Positions 1-10,999 of a stretch of DNA of 64,000 nt are shown here, in pieces. The stretch comes from Gnetum montanum (lineage: Eukaryota; Streptophyta; Gnetopsida; Gnetales; Gnetaceae). Under the pieces are notes generated by a model, which did not search any database, had not been told where the DNA came from, and worked only from the letters and a program-made list of their open reading frames with translations. The stretch spans positions 664,328 to 728,327 of the forward strand of contig MNCI01004656.1 in assembly GCA_015680685.1 (NCBI GenBank), read 5' to 3'. The first letter of the stretch is position 1, and each line of letters opens with the position of its first letter. Made by a program: the position numbers and the translations under genes.

Positions 1-420
1 TATTTCCATCGAATCTTGCTCTATTTCTAGTTTTCTTGTGGAACTATCTCTTTCTCTGGGGAAAATTAGGAGTAGATTGCGGAGTTGTGCTCAAATGTTT
101 TTGCAAAATTTTATTTGTTACAAGTAGGTATTATAAGGACCACGTAGACTAGGCAGTTGAACAAAATAGGAAATTTTCAAGAACTCACAGTACTTGGCAA
201 AGTTGGCTGAATCTCTTTAAAGTAAGTCATTTGTAGTTCACACACAATGCAATTGTTACATTTTACACAACCACATGCCGCAACAGCACACACACATACT
301 CACATTAACTACTGAGTTTATTTGGAGGTATTTGGGCCTTGGTGTTGCCAGAGACCAGCAGGCACCTAAATCCTGTTTGAGAACACTCGTTGGCGGTCGC
401 GTTCCAAATGGTCGCCAACA
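1..420 (+). mobile_element. 3' end of a long LTR (family C, second copy)
   Basis: This stretch matches 36076-36498 almost base for base over most of its length and in the same orientation. Both copies stop at the same place, in GCCAACA (here at 420), after which the flanks are unrelated. The end matches the TGTTGGCA/TGCCAACA termini of insertion C. The copy is cut by the window edge, so its 5' part and target duplication cannot be seen. An internal stretch near 340 (TTGGTGTTGCCAGAGAC) resembles a decayed tRNA-Asp primer site, but it lies inside the end, so it is not read as the functional site. Confidence 0.75.
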
Positions 421-539
421 TCAACAAGTGGAAAATATTCTCTATATGAGGCATAAATGTTAGATTAATGTGTTTGTGACTTAATAGAATATGAATTGCT
501 AGGTTTTTAATAGTGATAATTTATGATATTAACTAATCT

Positions 540-1420
540 AAAATACTAGCACTAGTCAATGATAACAATTTTAATGATGAGCAATAAGAGTTTTCAGCTT
601 CCAACCATATAGTCTATAAGCATTGTGAGAGACCATGTCATAATTTTTACACTAAACTACCAAGATTTCTAGGTAGCTAATAATGTAATTAGAGGTTTCT
701 ATCTTGCCACTATAATCATAGTGGCTTTTAGTATGTATGGTTAAGTATAGTAAAGTCAAATGATAATTGATGTTATGATAGTCATTATTAAATAATATTA
801 AAATATCAAAGCTATTCTAACTAATCTAGTATGTACTAAAGTCAACTCTAGTTTAGCCTAAGATAATGAGTGTTTAATCCCACTTATTGTACATGTCTTG
901 AGCATATACATTCACTATCAAGATTATCAAATGTTAGACTACTTGATGAACTAAGTGATACTATTATTGGAATTACTAAGTGAACCATGTTTTTATGGTT
1001 AAAGTAGTTGCAGTCATTTCACTATGTTTATCATGTGTTTGTAAAGTAAATTATTATCTAATTTAGCATATAATTAAATGACAATAAAGGTAAAAGTCAA
1101 TGAAATATTAAACTAAGTTAGAGTATTGCAATGAATACTAATTAATCTTAATCTTCTTACCAATCATAGATTGTGTTTAGGTACGAAGTCACTCTAATAA
1201 GATTCCATGCAATCAACTCAAGTTCATGTTATGGTCACTCATAAATTATTAGTAAGACTCAAAAAATGAATAATAAATTGTAAGAATTTCATAATCTACT
1301 ATATTCATAGATGTCATTAATATGGTAGGTGGCCTATATTTATAGATACAAATTTGAACTACTTCTTTGTAGCTTAAACGTTGTATTATGAGTTGCATTG
1401 TTGTAGTTGTCACATTCTAG
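540..1420 (-). mobile_element. Decayed minus-strand LTR of the Athila-like lineage
   Basis: The order of landmarks parallels the minus-strand LTRs at 44288-45126 and 52377-53222: runs of 'ctattctaactaa', 'ggaattactaagt' and 'attgcaatgaat', then near 1337-1350 an inverted TATA-like box (CCTATATTTATAG read on plus). Ends and target duplication are not visible and the copy is strongly diverged, so boundaries are approximate. Confidence 0.4.
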
Positions 1421-2359
1421 CCCACCAAAACATTATTTATCAATATTTTCGACAATTGCTTTGGGTCCATTAGGCTATGCTATGTAAATTTATATTTTTA
1501 CTTTTTATTATACATTTTTTTGTTGATATAACTTGCATTTTAAGCCTTTTTCTAAAAAAATTATTAAAAAATTTACATTAGAAAGGAGAAAGATAAACAC
1601 TGTCATGAGTGGATAGTAGGAATATGATTTTGTCAAATCATGTATAGTCCATAAGAAAATAGAATAATTTGGCTCTAATACTATGATATATTCAAAGTCT
1701 ATAATTAAAGGAGATGTGAATCCTATAATTTGCTGCAATTTCTTAGAGGGGAATTTTTCTTTGCTTGAAAATTGAAACCATTGGATCAACATTGCTAATT
1801 TAGTTTTCATATAAATTAATATTGCTCCTTGTGTTGATGCACATTTTCCTTGGAAAGGATAAAACCTCAAAGAACAAAAGAACTAAATTCATTTCAATCT
1901 AAAAGAGAGAGGCTTGAAGCTCTACTTTTTCCAAGGCTAAAGATGATCATTGTAGTATTTTCTCTCTCTTTTATATCTATTCAATCTCAATTTTAACCCA
2001 CTTATAAATGCCAATGACTAGTGTAGGAAACTTGGAATTTCTAAAGCATTTATATTGCCCATCCTATGAAAGGGAATAACAAAATATAAGTATTAAAAAT
2101 TCATATTTTGTTTACATTTTGAAATTAATATTGAAGATTTCTTTAACATAAAGAGACCAAAAATAGTCTATTTAATAAATTGTGTATTCATCTCATTGAA
2201 ACTAAATATAGATTTAACAAAGTGGCTAAGCACAAATAGATGTAACAAAAGTAGATCATACAAAGTTTTTGTTACAATAATATACTTTTTTCATAGATAT
2301 TAAGTCAAAGAATAATCAAAAGAAACATGGTTTTCATCCTCAAGAGCTATTGGACCACA
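1421..2359. other. AT-rich stretch with no recognised feature
   Basis: No repeat partner or protein family was recognised. The open frame of 120 codons on minus at 1508-1870 has low-complexity hydrophobic composition and no recognisable motif, so it is not called a gene. The stretch probably belongs to the decayed transposon landscape. Confidence 0.5.
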
Positions 2360-3548
2360 TAACCTACATGTGTGGTTCCCTTTAGATAGGTTAATCTATC
2401 TTCCACTTTTTATCTTGAGTTAATGTGAACTCAAAATGGAGAAAGTTCACTCCACAATTAATAACCTCTAATGCAAAAAATCCATATATTATACAAAAAC
2501 AAATTTATTTTCTAGAAAAACAAGAAAACTAGCTATCTTCAATTAAATTATTCAAAGATTACAACAAGGTTCACACAACCACAAGCATACAAAAATCCTA
2601 TGACACTCAAAAAATATTGCAAAGCATGAGGCCCTACAATCACACAATGGTTGTTCTCAATGCAAGACACAACTAAAAAAATCTCTTCCACACCTAGGAT
2701 TGAGATCTCAACTCACAAGTGAGATACAAGAAAATAGAACACATAGATCAACACATCACAAGCTAATCTTGGAGGTGCAATCACCTATTGCACTCATCCA
2801 ATGTACTCACCCAATCTCTCTTGCTTATTTCTCCTTGCATACCAACTTTCCTTCTTTCTCATGGATGATAGCACACATAATTATAAAGATCCAAAATCCT
2901 AGGAAGCTTTCTATTTACCTCCATAGATGTTTCCCACATGGATTTGGAGTCTTTTGGTTTTTTTCCAATTGAAACACCACATCAAAGCTTTTTTTCTTCA
3001 TTGACATAGATGTCTCTTGTTTCATGTAGACATCTCCTATGAGAGCTCTATTCTCAAGAGAGATGTCTATTATTTTTTGAAGACATCTCTTCTAGAGTAG
3101 AGACATCTATACTTTAGGGGAGACATCTTTGAGAAGACGTTTACCTTTTGGAGAAGATGTCTTTTGTGAAATCCCTGCTCTTGGGAGAGACATATTTTTT
3201 TTTTTATAAACATCTTCTTTGTACTAGAGACATCTCTAAGAATATGTCTATCTTTTTGGGAAGACATCTCTTTTGAAGGTTCCAAAAATAAAAATTCTTG
3301 TTTTGATGCTAGAAGCCTCCACATGCCTTCCAACAAGTCCCCATATGCTCTAGAACCCCATGAACTCATCAAAATGAGCCAAAAACACCTCCAAACATTC
3401 CAAAACATCCAAGAATATTCATCATAAGAATTCAGCATAAAAACACACACAAAAACTAGGCACACATGTCTAGGTCTTCACCAAGCATGAGACCTACAAA
3501 ATCAACTTGTAGGATAAGCACAAGGAAATTAGAAGAGGTGTTCCTACA
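2360..3548 (-). repeat. 3' LTR of element E
   Basis: On minus it starts TGTAGGAACACC at 3548. U3 contains a cluster of 'agacatct/agatgtct' motifs in both orientations (3000-3270). A TATA-like TTTATAA lies near 2882 (minus). R/U5 runs to about 2360 near a CCACACA/TGTAGG boundary. The lower end is uncertain because no target duplication could be matched. Confidence 0.65.
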
Positions 3549-3565
3549 CCAGCTCTCCCACAATT
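3549..3565 (-). other. Polypurine tract of element E
   Basis: On minus the bases next to the 3' LTR read GTGGGAGAGCTGG followed directly by TGTAGGAACACC. This is the expected purine-rich second-strand primer next to the LTR start. Confidence 0.65.
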
Positions 3566-3599
3566 TAAAACATGAGATCATCTAAATAAGGGAGTAGGG

Positions 3600-3720
3600 G
3601 TAGAATTGATTTCCCACTCAACAAGTTTGGTCTGATGGACCCATACCACATCATTAGAGGATTGATCCTCCTAATGGATCAAATATTCATGCCTATTGAC
3701 TCCCTGAGTGCTAGAATATT
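3600..3720 (-). pseudogene. Chromodomain remnant at the C-terminus of element E pol
   Basis: On minus, 3689-3608 translates as EYLIH*EDQSSNDVVWVHQ followed by TKLVEWE. This is the aromatic-cage half of a gypsy chromodomain, EYLVxW...W. The stop is TAG where the family has Trp (TGG), a G-to-A change. The preceding residues ILALRES lie in another frame, so there is one frameshift. The domain normally targets integration to heterochromatin. Its presence after integrase places E in the chromovirus clade, probably Tekay/Del-like. Confidence 0.7.
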
Positions 3721-3800
3721 TTCTTTACTTGAGTACAATTACCTTCTTCTCCATTGAAGGCTTGGATTAATCAATAGCCTCATTCAACTCATCAATGCTT

Positions 3801-4873
3801 TCAAAACCAAACCATGTTACCAACAAAAAAATTAGGATTTCGTTTGTCCTCATTCCTATTGAGGACTCTCTCATCAACCTTCTTCTTAAGATTTAATTTT
3901 ACTTGTGGATGGAGATCCTTCATCTCTTGCACAAAATCAACACTAAGATGAGCTTCATCATCAAAGTAATTGAAAGTGTCCACCATCCTTGGGAAAAATC
4001 CATGGTTCACCTAAAATGGGCTTTTTCCAATAGTAACATGAAAAGCATTATTATACAAAAATTCAGCATGACATAAGAAGTTTTTCCACCTGTTTGGCTG
4101 TCGATCACATAAACATCTCAATATGTTTAGCAAGGATTTATTCACCACCTCCATTTGGTCATCAAATTGTGGATGATATGCACTAAAAAAATTCAACTTT
4201 GTCCCTAATATCTTCCAAAGGGACCTCCAAAAATGACATGTGAACTTAGAGTCTTTGTCACTAACAATATTAAAAGGAATACCATGTAATTTCACAACAT
4301 GCTAGAAAAATAGATTTACAACATAAGAGGCATCACTCACCTTCCTACATGGAATAAAATGTGTCATCTTAGGGAACTTGTCTCTTTTGATCTTTGGAAT
4401 ACCACTTACAAACTCCATTAACATACTTTCCAATGGAACTTTGGAAATTGGTAAAGACGTATAGTGTCCATCCATACCTTTACCTCCTTTGAACTTCTAA
4501 TATGTCAAGCATTCCTTCACAAATTTTGAAACTTTCGTTGTCATACCAGGCCAAAAATAGTGCCTACCCTCAAGTTCCAATGTTTTATCCCTACCCATGT
4601 GACCTACCATGCCACTACAATGCTTTTCAAACAAAATCTTCTTCCTAAAATCATAATTAGGAACAAATACCTTTCCAATCTTAAATAATAGTTTATCTTG
4701 AATATGATAGTTCCTCCATTGGTTATCCTATTCATCAACGGCTCCTTAAGACTCATCCAAATCTGCCCAAAATCAACATCATGCTCATATAAAGAAGCAA
4801 AATCACCCATACCTTCCACATGAGGTATGATAAAATTTACCACATGCGCCCTAGATGATGCATCAGCTACCAC
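3801..4873 (-). pseudogene. Integrase remnant of element E
   Basis: The frames 4295-4011 and 4010-3801 on minus carry the integrase catalytic core. VSDKDSKF...FW holds the second catalytic Asp. YHPQFDDQMEVVNKSL corresponds to the YHPQTDGQTEVVNR block with the catalytic Glu. KNFLCHAEFLYNNAFH and GKSPF follow, then the C-terminal GNMVWF block (usually GDxVWL). The frame at 4873-4604 (VADASSRAH at its start) is the linker between RNase H and integrase, usually VADALSR. Frames are broken between these pieces. Confidence 0.85.
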
Positions 4874-4899
4874 ATTATCTTTTCAACTTTTGTGCTTCA

Positions 4900-6830
4900 A
4901 CATAAAATTAAACTCTTATAACTATGTAATCCATTTCATGTGCTTTGCACTTAACTTCTTTTATGAGTTTAGAAATTGAAGTGCTTTGTGGTCCACCATC
5001 AAGGTGAATTCTTTGGGCAACAATTCATGTCTTTAATGCTTGATTTATTGAAGAATAGTGTAAAAATCCTTCTCATATATGTTATATTTTTGCCTTAACT
5101 CATTGAACATTTTAGAAAAGAAAGCAATAGGCCTACCATTTTGTGAAAGTATCCCACTTATGGCAAATCCACTTGCATCCACCTCCACATGAAAAAGCTT
5201 CTAAAAATCTAGAATTTCAAGAACCAGCTCATTGGTAATATTTTCTTTCAACAAGTAAAATCTTCCTTGGGTTTTGTTAACCCACCTAAATTCCTTATTT
5301 TTCTTCAACAAAGAAAACATAGGCTATGAAATGCCACTAAAAGTTTTGATGAACTATTTATAAAAACATGCTAAACTAAGGAATGATATTACCTCCTGAA
5401 TATTCTTAGGAGTTGGCCAATTCCTTATAGCCTTCACCTTAATAGCTTTCATTCAAATATGATTATTAGAAACCACATGCCTCAAATATGTGATTTCCCT
5501 CTTAAGGAAATGAATTTTCTTCATGTTGATCACCAATTGTGCCTCCTCTAACTTCAAGCACACTATCCTCAAGTGATCCAAGAGCTATACATCAAAATAA
5601 TGTCAAGATAGATAATACAACAGTTACCAATCAAGTCCTTCAATACATCATGTATCAACCTCATGAATGTTGTAGGTGCATTCATGAGCCCAAATGGCAT
5701 CACCAACTAATCCAATAATTCATTTAGTGTTTTGAAAGTTTTCTTTCACTCATCACTAGGCTTGATTCTAATTTGATGGTATCCACTATTCAAATCAATT
5801 TTTCTAAAAATTTCAACATTGGTAAGGACACCAAGGATATCATCCATCCTTGGAATATAAAACCTATACCTTACTATTATCCTATTCACTACGTTGAAAT
5901 CAATGCACATCCTCCATTCTCACTATTCTTCTTTGGAATTAGCATCACTAGAACTACACAAGGTGAAATGGATTCCATCATGAAGCCATTTGTAAGTAAC
6001 CACTCTACTTTCCTTTAGTAAGCTCTCTCATTTGGAATGGTTGCACTAGGAATGAAATCAATTTGATATTGTACATTCCTCATCAATGGTAGTCCATCTA
6101 TTTCCCCCTTGAATACCTTTGGAAACTTCTCCTTTAGGCCTAGCACACCTATAGGAAGTTCAACTTGCATGGTAAGTAGCAACTGTTGTTATAAAAAAAA
6201 ACCAAAACTAGTTTCATCATGTTGCTTAACATATTCCCTCTTTCATAGAAGCATTAAGGAATCATTAGGTGGGCTTTGCTACCTCACTTGTTCAGGTATC
6301 ATAGGAATCAAATCATGGATTCCATCAGGTCTAACAATGTTGCACACATTTCTTACTTCATCAAACTAAGCACCATTGTCAAAACTCCAAGGTTTATCAA
6401 GAATTACATCAACAAAATCTATTGGAAGCATATCTTACATCACAACAACATGAAAACTTCTAATTTTAAATTTCAAAGTACATTGTTCCCTCACCTATTT
6501 GGAAAAAATCTTGGATGAGGATTAGTTACCAAATCCAATCTAGGAACTACCTTAGAAGAAATAACATTTTCTTGGGCTCCCTCATAAATCAAAATATGAA
6601 TTCATTCCCCACTAAGTTAACAAACTAGCCCCAATCCAAAAAAACAATTTCCTATCAAGATGATATCCTCTATTCACATTCCCCATGAATGCACAAAAAT
6701 TTAATTCAGAAACATTATCAATTTTTGGAGCATTAGGATTACCTCTCTAAAGAGCTTGTCTTGATGTCTTCTCCACCTCTATGGTTTGCACATCTTTTCC
6801 CTAGGATACCTTGTGAAGAAAACATTTCCA
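4900..6830 (-). pseudogene. Reverse transcriptase/RNase H and protease region of element E
   Basis: On minus near 5699-5583 the RT palm reads MPFGLMNAPTTFMRLIHD, then a YLD-IILMY block where the family has YFDDILIYS, so the second catalytic Asp is lost. RNase H motifs lie around 4960-5200 on minus. The 5900-6830 part is the RT N-terminus and protease region, with many stops. The short plus-strand open frames at 5773-6518 are shadows of this antisense coding. Confidence 0.7.
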
Positions 6831-7660
6831 TTGCTTATGTCCCCATTCTCAACACTTGAAGCAATGGAATTTTGATGAGCTGCTATCTTGACCCTTGCCT
6901 CCCTTACTTAGGTCCTTCCTTGTTTTACCCTTCTCATCATCTCTTTTAGTCTTCTTATCTTAGCTTCCCTCCTTGTATTTAGATTTGAATTTTAATCCCT
7001 TCTCAGATCTAGATCCCTTCTCCTTCCCCTTAGAAGTTTGTTTGCTTCTATTTCCAAATCCACCTAATTTTTTCTTAGCTTTGAGTGTCAAATCATAAGC
7101 CTCATCAAGTGTTTATGGATCATAAAAGGAAAACTCTTGCTAGTACATCATTTTGAGACCTCCTAAAAAGATTGAAGCTTGCTCAAGCTCCTCTCAATTT
7201 ACCTTAGCTTGATCGAATAGATCACAAAATTTGATATAAAATTATTTGACATCCTTGTCACCATGTGTTAGGAATTTTAACTTCATAATTGTTTCTTATC
7301 TTTTTAAAGATTGTTCAAATTTTCTTTTCAACCTGTATTTCATCAAATCTCAATCTCTAATAGGCTAACTATTTCATCTTTTATAACCATGGAACTCCTT
7401 TTTCCACCATGTAGAATCCATACCTTATAATCTAGATTCAGCAATAGGTACCCTTAAGTTGTTTAATACCTCTTCCAATAAAAAATGTTTCTCAAGTACC
7501 TTCAACCAACTTGAAAAAGAATTGGTTCCATATACACCATTGAAAGTCTTCAACTCTACATATGGAGGTCTTAAAGTATTTTTAAATGTTGTAGCAAGCC
7601 TAGCCTCATCTTCATCATCAAGCTTACTTGAAGAAGTATTAAGCATCACTAAAGCCCTTG
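6830..7660 (-). pseudogene. Gag remnant of element E
   Basis: The frame 7649-7425 on minus contains PPYVELKTFNGVYGTNSFSSW followed by LKVLEKHFLLE. This matches the start of the chromovirus capsid domain, usually FDGxxxxxWLxxxExYF. Near 6870-6835 on minus a zinc knuckle can be made out (HCFKC then GHKQW), with the last Cys replaced. A basic linker lies between 6890 and 7080. The remainder is interrupted by stops. Confidence 0.7.
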
Positions 7661-7744
7661 GAGTTATAATTCAAGGAATAGGATTCCCTCTCATTGGAAT
7701 CCTTTTTTGATGGTTTCATATAGTTTGTTTCCAATGAGAGCTCT

Positions 7745-8293
7745 CATTGGAGTTATTTCATGTAGATGTCTCTTGTGAGAGCTCTGTTCTTAGGAGAGAC
7801 ATATATGATTTTTGAGACATCTTCTTTGGAATGGAGACATTGATACTTCATGGTAGACATCTCTAAGGAGACATCTATCTTTCAAAGGAGGCATCTACTA
7901 TGAAAGCCCTGCTCTTGAGAGAGATGTCTACTATTTTTTGTTGACATCTTCTCTAGACTAGGGGATGTCCACACTTCAAGGGAGACATCTCTAGGAAGAT
8001 GTCTATCATTTTGGGGAGATATCTCTTTTAAAAGTGTAAAAATTAAAAATGCTTATTTTGATGCCAAATGCCTCCCAATAAGTCCCCATAGACCCTGAAA
8101 GCCCATGAACTCATCAAAATGAGCCAAAAACACCTCCAAACATGCCAAAACATTAAAGAATCTTCATCATAAAAATTCAAAACAAAAATGCACATAAAAA
8201 CTAGACACACATGTCTAGGTCTTCTCCAAGCATGAAACTTCCAAAAACAACTTGTAGGACAAGCACAAGGGAGTTGAAAGAGGTGTTGCTACA
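7745..8293 (-). repeat. 5' LTR of element E, truncated to U3
   Basis: This matches 3000-3548 along its length, including the 'agacatct' motif cluster and the 150 bp ending, on plus, GGTGTTGCTACA. The R/U5 part and the primer-binding site are absent: the next recognisable sequence on minus is gag at 7660. The bases after 8293 are TCATA; no matching duplication was found at the other end. Confidence 0.75.
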
Positions 8294-8419
8294 TCATAAA
8301 GAAAACTTGCTAAAGACACTCAATATCCAATTAGGATTTTAGTTGTAAGATAAGAAAATTCTCACTCCAATTGATTACCTCTAATATGCTCTAAGTTAAA
8401 TATTTTACCTTTTATTTTT

Positions 8420-9880
8420 TACCATAAAATTTTTAGCATTTTCTTATTAACTATTTTACATGTGTACCTAGCATTAATTTACACTACTTCAAATGCGATA
8501 GGCCATGTCTTTAGTCATTGTATCCCTTGGAGATACCATCCTTGTTCTTTTATATATTTAATAATTACTCTAAAAATTTTGGTTTACTTAGTTTTTATCA
8601 AATTTTGAATATAGCTACTGAACTGATAGAGAGCTTCAAAATTTAAGGGAAATAAATTATATTCCAAACGTAACATAGAATAAGGTGTCATATTTTCAGC
8701 TTTAATTCATCTAATTTTTACACCTTTTCAATAGCTTGCTAATTTTTTTGTACTAAGGCCTAGTCCCATATAACACATATATACAACATTGTAGGATAAA
8801 TAACATTCTTAAAACATTTTCTTCTAAACTTTCAAGCCTATAATCATGATGTTTTACATTTATTTTTAATTATACATAGAGCCTTAATTCCTTATGTGAT
8901 TCTATTCTTAATACATTTATCACATCTAGAGTTACTCAAACAGTTAAAACCTAAGTATCTAAAGGAGTTTCCTATTTCTAAATTTTTAATCCCAAATTTA
9001 AAAATATAATTTTCATTTCTTGTACCCTCTATCATCATGTTTTTTTTCTAAATTGACTTGTAAGCTAGAATATAAAAAAATTATCTCAAATTTGAAACAT
9101 ATTGTTTATACTTTTTGTAGATATACAAATTATGATGGCATCATCTACATAGAGTAAATTCACTAGATGAGATTATAACTTGCTTACATCCTTATAGTTT
9201 TCTATAGATATCCAATCATGCAACTAATCAATAAAGAAATCAAAGAAATCTAGGAATAAAGAACATCTTTGCTTCACTCTAAGTTTTCTCCAAAACTAAA
9301 AATTATCCATTGATTTCTTGTCTTTGAGCTCAATGATGACTTTCTCATATAGCTTTGATATTATTACCATAAATTCTATAGGGATTTCTAATTTAGTTAG
9401 GAATAATCATAATTTTTTTATAAATCAAAAAATCATATGCTTTTGCAAAGTCAACATAGAAAATAAATAATTTTCCATGAGGCTTTTTATAGTTTTGATG
9501 CAATATTTGAGTGCAACCAAGTGGATAATTGTAAAATATTTCTACTTAAAACCAACCTGACTAACTACTCTGATGTTATTAGTTACTACCCAAGTGCTAA
9601 GGTTTTTTAAAGTTTAGTGTCTAACAACTTAAAAAAGATGTTACATATAATGATCATGTCATAATTGTTCAAATTATTTTTATCTTGTCTTATATACAAA
9701 GATATTACCTTGCTAATGTTTTATATGTGGTGTAAGCCATTTTGTAAAATTATGTTTAGTTACTGATAAATTTCTATATGAACAAAATTTCCTATCCATT
9801 TAAGCAATCTAGCATACAAACCGTTATTATGAACGAATTTTTTAGTATTTGATGAGTAGCAAGACTTCTTAATGTCCAAC
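8420..9880 (-). pseudogene. LINE (non-LTR retrotransposon) reverse transcriptase, decayed
   Basis: Read on minus in shifting frames, all main RT blocks are visible in order. IIICNIFFKLLDTKL (usually ITICSxLGKLF) is near 9680-9640. VVSQVGFKQ (the QxGF block) is near 9565. KLFIFYVDFAKAYD (motif A) is near 9470. VKQRCSLFLDF (motif B, usually VRQGCxLSPxLF) is near 9270. LVNLLYVDDAIIICI (motif C, YVDD intact) is near 9155. C-terminal RYLGFN and a tract resembling LLYGxEVWG follow at 8960-8740. Several frameshifts and stops make it non-functional. The exact clade was not determined; no endonuclease domain, poly(A) tail or target duplication was recognised. Confidence 0.82.
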
Positions 9881-9949
9881 TGTATATGTCACAAAAATAT
9901 TCACATAGGAAAAAATCATAATTTTTGGATGAAATAATATGAACTCTAG

Positions 9950-10731
9950 ATAGTTAATATGAGGCTCATTAATTGATGTATTCTTATTGAAATTAGTGGT
10001 AATCAAAGTATATGATTTAATTCACAAAAAGGTATAATATCTCATGATGTTGTTTGGTTGTCAAGTGGTAAGAATAGAACATTATAAGATAAATATTAAT
10101 TCTAATTAACTAGAAGAAAATGAAAAATAAATTTAATCTAGTCTAATGGTGGTAAGCATCTATTCCTAATCTTCCATTTATGTCGTAGGCTCATATAGTT
10201 GTTACTAGGATTATAAAGTAAATCACTACTAGTTGAATCAAATGATATTACGACTAGGTTACCAAGTAATTGTACTTAGTGATTTAGGTTAGTTGTACTT
10301 AATCCACCACATACTAACATATATTAGAAATGTAAATGACATAAAATTGTAAATGATAATTAAAAGTTATGTGCATATAGAAAGTAAATCTATGCTATGT
10401 GAGATGTTGCAATGATCATAAATAGTATTGATCTTTATTATTATCCATGAAACATGTCTAGATATACTTCACTCAAAAAATAAAGATGTTGTATAAATAC
10501 TTGAGATTATACTACAAGTACTCAGAACTAACTATATATTTAAGAAAATAAAGTACAAAATTTTCAATAAGAATGGATTAAAAGTAATGATTCAATGAGA
10601 TGGGTGGTTGGTATTTATAAACATGACTAGATCCTAATACATCATGTCAATGATAGCATAGGTGGAGATACCATATTGTAGTTATGATATCGTTGATGTA
10701 ATATTATTTATAAATGATAAATAGTTCATCA
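9950..10731 (-). repeat. 3' LTR of copy H (Athila-like lineage)
   Basis: On plus the LTR ends GTTCATCA at 10731. It is followed by TACTCCTATGACTAATTAA, matching the same boundary in copy B (CTCATCA/TACTCCGATGACTGAATG at 28170) and the inverse of the 3' LTR boundary of copy A (25873). An inverted TATA-like box lies near 10611 (GTATTTATAAAC). The low-coordinate end is worn: no clear TGATGAG start was found near 9950. Confidence 0.7.
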
Positions 10732-10900
10732 TACTCCTATGACTAATTAAAAACTCATCTTCAAGTTGGACAAAAGTAGGATAGAGCTATAAAACTATGG
10801 AGGTGGTATAATTGATTACCTTTTCAACAAATAACTAACTAATTGACAAACTAAACTAGAGTGCCATGTAGCATCCTACATTCAAGTGTGTTAAAAATAA
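10732..10900 (-). other. Untranslated 3' end of copy H
   Basis: This stretch aligns with the bases before the 3' LTR of copy A (25700-25873, opposite strand) and with 28171-28300 of copy B. It shows that the LTR at 9950-10731 belongs to the same lineage and is a 3' LTR. Confidence 0.6.
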
Positions 10901-10999
10901 ATAAAAAAGCATTTGGGTACCTAATAAGAATTCAAAAATGATTTCAAGATATTTAAAAATGGCTTGTTATAAGTATTCTATGACACTTGGTAGGGTGGT

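Larger units (their letters stand above)
2360..8293 (-). mobile_element. Element E: Ty3/gypsy chromovirus, decayed
   Basis: Read on minus, the order is truncated 5' LTR (8293-7745), gag (7660-6830), RT/RNase H (about 6100-4900), integrase (4870-3800), chromodomain remnant (3716-3608), purine-rich tract and 3' LTR (3548-2360). The two LTRs share a U3 segment of about 550 bp (3000-3548 and 7745-8293), and both start, on minus, TGTAG-AACACC. The 5' LTR has lost its R/U5 half together with the primer site, so gag follows the U3 part within about 100 bp. Every domain carries stops and frameshifts, so the element is dead. Confidence 0.82.

Noticed and set aside
275-463. 62-codon open frame on plus.
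   Set aside because: It crosses the end of the LTR at 420 into unrelated sequence and shows no domain.
5773-6518. Three plus-strand open frames of 80-86 codons.
   Set aside because: They are shadows of the antisense RT/protease region of element E.
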